A stretch of 64,000 nucleotides of DNA from Kocuria massiliensis. Lineage in GTDB: Bacteria; Actinomycetota; Actinomycetes; Actinomycetales; Micrococcaceae. The position numbers were made by a program, and so were the translations under genes. The notes under the pieces were generated by a model. It saw nothing but the letters and a program-made list of their open reading frames with translations, had not been told where the DNA came from and did not search any database. Shown here piece after piece: positions 57,882 through 64,000 of this stretch. The DNA is taken from positions 762,875-826,874 of the forward strand of contig NZ_LT835161.1 of NCBI RefSeq assembly GCF_900169715.1, written 5' to 3'. The first letter of the stretch is position 1; each line of letters begins with the position of its first letter.

Positions 57882-58862
57882 ATGAGGGGAACTCGTTGGA
57901 TGACGATCGCCGCCCTGGGCGCGGTCGGTTCATTGGCGTTGGCTGGTTGCTCGTCGCAGGACGGCAACGCCTCCAAGGGCGACGACAAGAAGATCACGGT
58001 GGTTGCCTCGACCAATGTTTACGGCGATATCGTGAAGTCGATTGGCGGGGATCACGTCAATGTCGAGTCGATCATCAATTCCTCGAGCCAAGATCCTCAC
58101 TCCTATGAAGCCACCGCCCAAGACCGTCTCAAGGTTGAGAAGGCCGACGTGATCGTGGAAAACGGTGGCGGATACGACGCCTTCATGGACGATCTGGCGA
58201 AAAACTCCAAGGCCGAAAAGATCAACGCCGTTGAACTTTCTGGGCTTCCCGGCGCAGATGAGGCCAACCACGAAGAACATGATCACGATCATGAGTCCTC
58301 CGGAAGCGAGGAACATGAGCATAAGCACGACCACGGTTCGTTCAATGAACACGTCTGGTACAGCCCGTCGGTCATGAAGAAGGTCGCCGAAAAGATTGGT
58401 GAGGACCTCGGTTCCGTCGATTCTAGCCACAAGGACGACTACTCCACGAAGGCCAAGGACCTCGGCGGAAAGCTGGACTCTCTCCAGCATCGAGCTGAGG
58501 ACGTGAACGCCAAGGGCAAGGGCTATGTCGCGACCGAACCGGTGCCGGGATACTTGCTGCAGGCGACCGGACTCGAAGACAAGACGCCCACGGATTTCTA
58601 CGAGGCAATCGAGGGCGATACTGACGTTCCCGCCTCCGTGCTGAAGTCCATGAGGGACGCGCTCAGCTCGGGTTCCATCTCATTGCTAGGCTTCAACCAG
58701 CAGACTGAATCCGCGCAGACCGGAGAGCTCAAGAAGTACGCGGAAGAGCATCATGTGCCAACCGTGTCCTTCACCGAGACCCTGCCGGAAGGTAAGGATT
58801 ACATCGGCTGGATGGATGACAACCTGGATTCCGTGTCCAAGGCTCTGAAGGATCACGCCTAA
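57882..58862 (+). CDS. znuA: Zinc ABC transporter substrate-binding lipoprotein (ZnuA-like)
   Basis: A 326-residue cluster A-I binding protein. The signal peptide ends in a lipobox LALAGC. Metal-ligand segments are DPHSYEA and NEHVWYSP. Between them is a long His/Asp/Glu loop (about 125-150, with HEEHDHDHE and EEHEHKHDHG), a hallmark of zinc rather than manganese carriers. The ATG at 57882 (MRGTRWM) begins the signal peptide, with GGAG in the leader about 20 bases upstream. It leads a znuA-znuC-znuB locus with convergent zur. I found no convincing Zur palindrome upstream. Confidence 0.92.
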   Translation: MRGTRWMTIAALGAVGSLALAGCSSQDGNASKGDDKKITVVASTNVYGDIVKSIGGDHVNVESIINSSSQDPHSYEATAQDRLKVEKADVIVENGGGYDAFMDDLAKNSKAEKINAVELSGLPGADEANHEEHDHDHESSGSEEHEHKHDHGSFNEHVWYSPSVMKKVAEKIGEDLGSVDSSHKDDYSTKAKDLGGKLDSLQHRAEDVNAKGKGYVATEPVPGYLLQATGLEDKTPTDFYEAIEGDTDVPASVLKSMRDALSSGSISLLGFNQQTESAQTGELKKYAEEHHVPTVSFTETLPEGKDYIGWMDDNLDSVSKALKDHA

Positions 58863-58948
58863 TCTGAATGTCCACCTGACCCTGGCGAGGCGTCGACCTG
58901 ACGGTCGGCGCTTCGCCGTACCCAGCCCCATCGCGAACAGGAGCCTGT

Positions 58949-59782
58949 GTGTCCTCATCGTCAGCCCCCAGCGTTAGCCTTCATCAGGCCGCGCTCTCCT
59001 TCGGGGACCGAGTGCTGTGGGAAGACCTCAGCTTGGATATCCAGCCGGGGGAGTATTTTGCGGTTCTTGGCCCCAACGGTTCGGGAAAATCCACTTTTCT
59101 GAAGGCACTGTTGGGTCTATTGCCACTCAGCTCGGGAGAGGTTTCCGTTTTAGGGGAAAGCGTACGCCGAGGCAATCCGCACATTGGTTACGTGCCCCAG
59201 CAACGAGATTTTTCCCCCGAAACACCGCTTCGGGCTCGGGATCTCGTGGGATTGGGAGTCGATGGACACCGCTGGGGGCCCGGTCTATGGTCTCGAAAGC
59301 GCCGGGCTCGCATCGACGAGCTGCTGGAACGCGTGGGCGCTACCGATTACGCCTCCGTTCCCGTGGGTCTGCTCTCGGGCGGCGAGCAGCAGCGTCTCCG
59401 GGTGGCGCAAGCGCTGGCCTCTCGGCCCCGTCTGCTGCTCTGTGATGAAGCGCTCTTGTCCTTGGATCTTCGACACCAGAGCGCCGTGAGCCAGTTGATC
59501 GAGGACTACCGGCGCGAATCGGGAGCCACCGTGATCTTCGTGACGCATGAAATTAACCCGATCATCGATGACGTTGACCGGGTCCTCTATCTAGCCAACG
59601 GAAGATTCACCGTGGGAAGCGTCGAGGACGTCATGTCCACCGAGACGCTCTCTCGCGTATACGGCGCTCCGGTGACCGTGATGAAGGTTGACGGTCGGTA
59701 CATCGTGGTGGGCGCGAATTCTCTCTCCCATACCCCCGGCGACGACTGCCACGCCCACGACGTCGAAGGGAAAGTCTCATGA
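58949..59782 (+). CDS. znuC: Zinc ABC transporter ATP-binding protein (ZnuC-like)
   Basis: A 277-residue ATPase. Walker A VLGPNGSGKSTFLKAL, signature LLSGGEQQRLRVAQAL and Walker B LLLCDEALLSLD are all present. The segment after Walker B reads ALLSLD rather than the usual PLAGVD but keeps the catalytic Glu. The start is GTG 58949 with ACAGGAG upstream, 86 bp after znuA. Its end overlaps znuB by ATGA. The C-terminus has several His residues (HTPGDDCHAHD). Confidence 0.92.
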   Translation: MSSSSAPSVSLHQAALSFGDRVLWEDLSLDIQPGEYFAVLGPNGSGKSTFLKALLGLLPLSSGEVSVLGESVRRGNPHIGYVPQQRDFSPETPLRARDLVGLGVDGHRWGPGLWSRKRRARIDELLERVGATDYASVPVGLLSGGEQQRLRVAQALASRPRLLLCDEALLSLDLRHQSAVSQLIEDYRRESGATVIFVTHEINPIIDDVDRVLYLANGRFTVGSVEDVMSTETLSRVYGAPVTVMKVDGRYIVVGANSLSHTPGDDCHAHDVEGKVS

Positions 59783-60729
59783 TTCCGGATCAGTTAATGC
59801 ACCTGCCATTGGCGGCGGAGGGCCTATGGAGCCGCATCTTCGTCTTCGACGGTTATGGCGAACTGCTGAGCTTGCTGAGTCAGTCCATCGTTGCCGGCGC
59901 CATCTTGGCGCTGATTGGTGGTTTCATCGGAACTTTCGTAGCAATGCGAGATGGAGCCTTCGCGGTGCACGGCATCGCCGAACTCTCATTTGCCGGCGCG
60001 GCATTCTTCCTGCTGATGGGCTTCGACGTCATCACCGGATCTCTCGTGGGTTCCATCGCGGCGGCCGCGATCATCGGTGCGCTGGGAGCAAGGGCCAAAC
60101 ACAACGGATCGCTCATCGGCGTTCTGATGCCTTTTGGGTTGGGACTGGGAATCCTTTTCCTCTCCCTATATCAGGGGCGTTCGGCGAATAAGTTTTCCTT
60201 GCTGACCGGACAAATTGTCTCGGTGGACGGCGCGCAAACCACGGAAATGGCCGTGGGCGCGGTGGTCGTCATCGGATTGTTGTTCCTCGTGTGGCGCCCC
60301 TTGACCTTTGCCAGCTTGGACCCCGATGTGGCCGCGGCTAAAGGCGTGCCGATGCGCACCCTGTCGATGGTGTTCATGTTGCTGCTCGGCATTTCCGTGG
60401 CGTTGTCGGTCCAGGTGGTTGGCTCGCTGTTGGTGTTGGCGCTCCTGATTACCCCGGCCGCCGCGGCGGTTCAGATCACGGCGTCGCCGGTTAAAGCGCT
60501 GATTTTGTCCGTGATCTTCGCCGAGATTTCCACGGTCGGAGGCATTCTCCTGGCCTTGGCGGGATCGTTACCGATCAGCCCCTATGTGACCACCATTTCT
60601 TTCGTGATCTACCTGGTGTGCCGGGTTATTGGCGGAATTCGACGTCGCACCACGGGCTCGGGACGACGAGTGCATGACACCGACCGGGGACGGTCGGCCC
60701 TCAGCTCGGCGGAATTACCTTCCCGGTAG
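59779..60729 (+). CDS. znuB: Zinc ABC transporter permease (ZnuB-like, ABC-3 family)
   Basis: A 316-residue permease with eight or nine membrane helices and the ABC-3 family pattern: RDGAFAVHGIAELSFAGAA and GSLLVLALLITPAAAAVQ (the ATPase-coupling region). It is translationally coupled to znuC. Its last 15 bases overlap the 3' end of the convergent zur gene, so the two mRNAs are antisense there. Confidence 0.92.
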   Translation: MIPDQLMHLPLAAEGLWSRIFVFDGYGELLSLLSQSIVAGAILALIGGFIGTFVAMRDGAFAVHGIAELSFAGAAFFLLMGFDVITGSLVGSIAAAAIIGALGARAKHNGSLIGVLMPFGLGLGILFLSLYQGRSANKFSLLTGQIVSVDGAQTTEMAVGAVVVIGLLFLVWRPLTFASLDPDVAAAKGVPMRTLSMVFMLLLGISVALSVQVVGSLLVLALLITPAAAAVQITASPVKALILSVIFAEISTVGGILLALAGSLPISPYVTTISFVIYLVCRVIGGIRRRTTGSGRRVHDTDRGRSALSSAELPSR

Positions 60730-61194
60730 AGAAGTCTCCGGGGACTTATCGCGAGCACACTGTGAGCAGATGCCGGTGAGTTCCACGGTGTGTTCAATGT
60801 CGGAATAGCCCAAGGCCGCGCCAATGCTCGACGCCCATTCTTCAACAACGTCGGCTTCGATGTCTTCGGCGGCTCCGCAATTGCGGCACAACAGATGATG
60901 ATGATGTTCCTGGGCGGCGCACTTGCGGTACAGAGCTTGGCCCTCTTGATCTTGCACCGAATCGACGTCGCCGGAATCGGCCAAGGACTGCAAAATCCGG
61001 TACACCGTTGCCAGCGATACCCTGCCTCCGCGATCCACGATGATCCGGTGAAAATCCTGCGCGGAATGAAAATCGTCAAGAGTCGCGAGCACCTCGAGTA
61101 CGGTTCGCCGTTGCCGGGTATTCCGAAATTCTTGTTGGGTGCCACTATCGGTGATAGTTGTCCCTCGAGATGTCGGCAAATTCTGGGAAACCAC
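60715..61194 (-). CDS. zur: Fur-family zinc uptake regulator Zur
   Basis: A 159-residue Fur-family repressor. The winged helix includes SLATVYRILQSLADSGDVDSV. The regulatory His cluster is AAQEHHHHLLCRNC, and two CxxC pairs (CRNC and CSQC) form the structural zinc site. Position next to znuACB identifies it as Zur. The start is GTG 61194, chosen because GGAAGGAG lies 7 bases upstream; an open frame extends to 61272 without such a site. Zn-loaded Zur should repress znuACB. Confidence 0.92.
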   Translation of the reverse strand: MVSQNLPTSRGTTITDSGTQQEFRNTRQRRTVLEVLATLDDFHSAQDFHRIIVDRGGRVSLATVYRILQSLADSGDVDSVQDQEGQALYRKCAAQEHHHHLLCRNCGAAEDIEADVVEEWASSIGAALGYSDIEHTVELTGICSQCARDKSPETSLPGR

Positions 61195-61329
61195 GGAGGC
61201 TCTCCTTCCCCTAGGTGGCGCAGGGCGATGCAAAACCCACGCCTGACCGGGCCTTATTGCGGTTCGTTCCATTCTAGGCCACGAGGGAATCTATCGCCCC
61301 GACAACGAGACAGGGATACGCTGGGGGCT

Positions 61330-62004
61330 ATGAGAATCACGAAATTTACGCACTCCTGTGTCCGAGTCGAGAAGCACGGCTCGGTGCTGGTCCTGGACCC
61401 CGGCAACTTCTCATCGCCGGAAGAGATTCGTGAGGCCCTCGAGGGCGCCGAGTATTTGATGGTCACGCACGAACACCCTGATCATTACTTTCGCGAGCCG
61501 GTTCACGAGGTCCTCAATGACCACACTGACATCCAGGTCTACGCGACACAGTCGGCGGCCGACGAGTTGCGGGAATCGGTCAAGAACCCCGAGCGTATTC
61601 ACTCCGTGCAGGGGGAGGAAGAGTTCGATGTGGGCCCATTCGGCATCAGAACCTTTGGTGGTCAGCATGCGTTGATTCACCCTCTGATTCCGACAATCCA
61701 GAACGTCGGGTTCATGATCGATGACGACGTGTACCATCCCGGAGATAGCTTGATCGTTCCGCACCACATCACGGTCAAGCATCTGCTCCTACCGATCCAC
61801 GCGCCGTGGAATAAGCTTCAAGAAGTCGTGGATTTCTTGGCCTCCGTGCGACCTCAACGTGCCTTCCCCATTCACGACGGTCTGATGGCCGAGAATGGGC
61901 ACGCCATGTTGACCAAGCATTTGGAAAACTTCGGAACTAAATATGGAAGCGAATACGTGCGGCTCCGTCCCGGCGATTCACTGAACCTTGAGGAGACATC
62001 ATGA
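61330..62004 (+). CDS. MBL-fold metallohydrolase (UlaG-like)
   Basis: A 224-residue metallo-beta-lactamase fold protein. MRITKFTHSCVRVE at the N-terminus and the metal motif THEHPDHY resemble the UlaG-like group. Later ligands are in FGGQHALIHP, YHPGDS and PIHAPW. The substrate is unknown. The ATG at 61330 starts the conserved domain; an open frame runs upstream through zur antisense but is not coding. It overlaps the HIT gene by ATGA. Confidence 0.88.
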   Translation: MRITKFTHSCVRVEKHGSVLVLDPGNFSSPEEIREALEGAEYLMVTHEHPDHYFREPVHEVLNDHTDIQVYATQSAADELRESVKNPERIHSVQGEEEFDVGPFGIRTFGGQHALIHPLIPTIQNVGFMIDDDVYHPGDSLIVPHHITVKHLLLPIHAPWNKLQEVVDFLASVRPQRAFPIHDGLMAENGHAMLTKHLENFGTKYGSEYVRLRPGDSLNLEETS

Positions 62005-62426
62005 GCTCGGTTTTCACCAAAATTATTGACGGCGAATTGCCTGGACGATTCGTCTGGAAGGATGAGCGCGCCGTCGCGTTTTTGTCGATCCAACCGCTAT
62101 CCATGGGGCATGTCCTCGTGGTACCCCGGCAAGAGATAGACCACTGGGTCGATCTACCTCAGGACCTGGCAGCGCACCTTATGGAGGTGTCACGCCTGAT
62201 CGGGCAGGCCATCAACGAAGTTTATGAGCCGGTGCGTGTTGGCCTGATGATCCAGGGCTTCGAGGTCCCGCACACTCACCTGCACGTATGGCCCACGAAT
62301 TCCATTGAAGAGTTCAGCTTCGACCAGGTGGATAACGACCCCGATGACGCGCTCATGGACGACGCGGCCGCTTCGATCCGGGCAGCCCTAGCCCGGGCAG
62401 GGCATCCGGAAGCAGAGATCGACTGA
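62001..62426 (+). CDS. HIT family nucleotide hydrolase
   Basis: A 141-residue histidine-triad protein. The catalytic triad is in VPHTHLHVWP, and the N-terminal FTKIIDGELPGRFVWKDERAVAFLSIQPLSMGHVLVVPR is typical of the HinT/Hit branch. Substrates are probably nucleoside phosphoramidates or dinucleotides. It is coupled to the MBL gene. Confidence 0.92.
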   Translation: MSSVFTKIIDGELPGRFVWKDERAVAFLSIQPLSMGHVLVVPRQEIDHWVDLPQDLAAHLMEVSRLIGQAINEVYEPVRVGLMIQGFEVPHTHLHVWPTNSIEEFSFDQVDNDPDDALMDDAAASIRAALARAGHPEAEID

Positions 62427-62525
62427 TCCTCGCAAAACGGGGGTGTCTGGTGGTCGGGGTAACCCGACGGCAAGACGCCGACTAGCCGGATGGGCCAGCC
62501 AGGTCTCTTTCGAGACGATAAATAT

Positions 62526-63920
62526 ATGAGCACCGCATCAGAGTACGAGACCAATACTGCACACCGGAAGAACCAGAGGAGGACCAACTGGTCAGCTTTT
62601 GAGGAGCGCCTCGACACCAGAGAACTGAGGCGTGCTCGCCACATTCCCCGGTGGAAGCGGTTTGTCCGCGAAAATCTGTACCTCGCCTCGAGTTTCCCGG
62701 TCGCCTTGTGTTCGTTCATCGTGGTATGCACCCTTGTGAGTCTTGGGGCAGGCCTCGTTCCTCTCCTCCTTTTGGGAGTCCCCGTGCTGTGGGGAACGTT
62801 GTATTACGGTCGTGGAGCCAGTAGCTGGGAGCGTCACCTCGTAGGTTGGGTACGAAGTCGTGACGTGTCGACACCCTATCCGCCGAGGAAATCCGTAGGG
62901 GCTTTAGATCGTCTAAGGGCAGACGCGTCTCACGGACAGTCCTGGATGAACCTTGCCTGGATCTTGGTGGACTTTGTCATTTCCACCGTGGTCTTTTGGC
63001 TGACCTTTACCTGGTGGATGTTGGCCTTAATGCTGGTGGCCGGGCCGATCATGATGTGGCTTTTCAGCATCGGCCTGATCCATGAGGACGGCGACGGTCG
63101 GCTTGTCGATCTTCTCTCGGTGGAACATATTCCCTGGATTACCGACCACCCATATCTCGCAGAAGGAATTGCTTATGCCGTGGTTGGAGCGGCCTTTGCG
63201 CTCACTCTTATGCCGCTCGTTCACGGTCTATCAATTCTCAGGGCTGTCGTATCTGAATTAATGTTGTGTTTGCCCGTGCCGTCGCGGCACCGCATTGAAG
63301 ACCTGAAGGGATCTCGGGCCGCTTCGCGTCGAGCAGAAATTGATGCAATGCGTCGTCTTGAACGAGATATCCACGATGGTCCACAGCAACGGCTGGTTCG
63401 TCTGGAGATGGACCTGGCCCGAGCGGAACGCATCGCCGAGAACGACCCTCGTCGGGCCATGGAGATACTTCGGGGGGCTAAAACGCAGAGTCGAGAGACA
63501 CTCATGGAATTGCGTCAGCTAGCGAGAGGAATCGCACCGGCGATTCTCGTTGATCGCGGCCTGCACGCCGCTGTTACGGAAACGGCATCGCGTTCACAGA
63601 TTCCCGTCCAGATACTTTGGGATGTTCGGGGAAGCCTTCCTCCCCATGTGGAGACCACAGCTTATTTCGTGATTTCGGAATGTCTCGTCAATGCCAACAA
63701 GCATTCCGCCGCGCAACATGCACAGATTTCAGTACATCTCGATGACGCCGTCTTGAACATAGAAGTGCGTGACGACGGCGTGGGAGGCGCAGCCGCCGCA
63801 AAAGGCCACGGGTTGGCAGGGCTGACGGATCGCGTCAAGGGCGCAGACGGCCAGTTCACCGTTTATTCGCCGCATGGAGGACCGACGACCATAGAATGTG
63901 AGATCCCATGCGAACCGTGA
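62526..63920 (+). CDS. Sensor histidine kinase, NarL-type partner (HisKA_3)
   Basis: A 464-residue kinase. The N-terminal half has about four to six membrane helices in a putative-sensor domain (about 55-100, 140-185, 215-245). The dimerisation motif is RRLERDIHDGPQQRLVRLEMDL with phospho-acceptor His283. The HATPase shows SECLVNANKHSAAQH, VRDDGVGGA and KGHGLAGLTDRV. The ligand is unknown. The ATG at 62526 follows GACGATAAAT; the Shine-Dalgarno is weak. Its stop lies inside the response-regulator gene (13-bp overlap). Confidence 0.9.
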   Translation: MSTASEYETNTAHRKNQRRTNWSAFEERLDTRELRRARHIPRWKRFVRENLYLASSFPVALCSFIVVCTLVSLGAGLVPLLLLGVPVLWGTLYYGRGASSWERHLVGWVRSRDVSTPYPPRKSVGALDRLRADASHGQSWMNLAWILVDFVISTVVFWLTFTWWMLALMLVAGPIMMWLFSIGLIHEDGDGRLVDLLSVEHIPWITDHPYLAEGIAYAVVGAAFALTLMPLVHGLSILRAVVSELMLCLPVPSRHRIEDLKGSRAASRRAEIDAMRRLERDIHDGPQQRLVRLEMDLARAERIAENDPRRAMEILRGAKTQSRETLMELRQLARGIAPAILVDRGLHAAVTETASRSQIPVQILWDVRGSLPPHVETTAYFVISECLVNANKHSAAQHAQISVHLDDAVLNIEVRDDGVGGAAAAKGHGLAGLTDRVKGADGQFTVYSPHGGPTTIECEIPCEP

Positions 63921-64000
63921 TCGCCGATGACTCAGCCCTCATCCGCGAGGGGCTACGCCTGATCCTCGAGGACGCTGGGCATAAGGTCGTGGCCGGTGTG
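63908..64000 (+). CDS. Response regulator, N-terminal fragment (window edge)
   Basis: The first 31 codons of a receiver domain: MRTVIADDSALIREGLRLILED. The Asp pair that binds Mg2+ is present (Asp7 and Asp8); the phospho-acceptor lies beyond the window. Pairing with a HisKA_3 kinase predicts a LuxR/NarL-type output domain. It overlaps the kinase by 13 bp. Confidence 0.88.
   Translation, partial: MRTVIADDSALIREGLRLILEDAGHKVVAGV

Noticed and set aside
60790-61329. 180-codon upstream extension of the MBL hydrolase
   Set aside because: It is antisense to zur and its promoter region; the conserved domain starts at 61330.

Overview
The window is ordinary chromosomal DNA of a moderately high-GC actinobacterium. 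Indicators are WhiB1, MtrAB-LpqB, a SigR/RsrA pair, the Kgd-type 2-oxoglutarate decarboxylase, GuaB1, bL37, GlfT2 and a tmRNA tag ending in TDFALAA. Gene content and order fit Micrococcales, most likely a Micrococcaceae relative; I cannot name the species. I see no insertion sequence, prophage, integrase or CRISPR array. Genes are tightly packed, with many ATGA/TGATG overlaps and strong GC-rich hairpin terminators.

Region by region. 1-5 kb: a zinc metalloprotease (partial), a PDZ-Lon protease and a UPF0182 membrane protein. 5.1-10.5 kb: initiator tRNA-fMet, a SmtB/CzrA-type zinc sensor, PspA, a coiled-coil membrane protein that has lost its TPM domain, an HtrA protease and TrmL. 10.7-14.7 kb: the IscS-MnmA sulfur relay, chorismate mutase and a MetE-like protein. 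14.8-24 kb: mtrA-mtrB-lpqB-comF-hpf-secA, with mtrB broken by one extra G in a G7 tract. 24-33 kb: an Rv3235/LysM/HTH operon, PdtaS, WhiB1, a small membrane protein and an orphan EssC/FtsK-like ATPase. 33-38 kb: an operon glf-glfT2-ABC permease-ABC ATPase for galactofuranan synthesis and export. 38-41.6 kb: a membrane protein of unknown function, smpB, prfB and tmRNA, a ribosome-rescue group from which ftsEX is missing. 41.8-49 kb: a DUF4190-type protein, hisN-rsgA-aroA, DoxX, sigR-rsrA, bL37 and an SGNH pseudoenzyme. 49-57.7 kb: kgd, guaB1 and two CNNM/CorC transporters. 57.9-64 kb: znuACB with convergent zur, an MBL hydrolase, a HIT protein and a two-component system cut by the window edge.

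How the genes work together. Envelope surveillance is concentrated here (MtrAB, LpqB, HtrA, PspA, Lon-PDZ, SecA). Thiol-stress control is readable from the DNA: a GGAAT-N18-GTT promoter precedes sigR, and an identical element precedes mnmA. The sigR gene also has two in-frame starts, as in the Streptomyces SigR/SigR-prime arrangement. Zinc homeostasis appears twice: the Zur-Znu uptake locus, and a separate ArsR-family sensor with an intact alpha-5 metal site.

Main points for follow-up are the dual-start autoregulated sigR, the SigR-type mnmA promoter, the mtrB frameshift, the absence of ftsEX at its usual place, the orphan EssC-like ATPase, the SGNH protein with all three catalytic residues replaced, and the MetE-like protein without zinc ligands. 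I did not find a clearly new multi-gene defence or mobile system. Family assignments are from recognition of motifs and gene order, without database searches.
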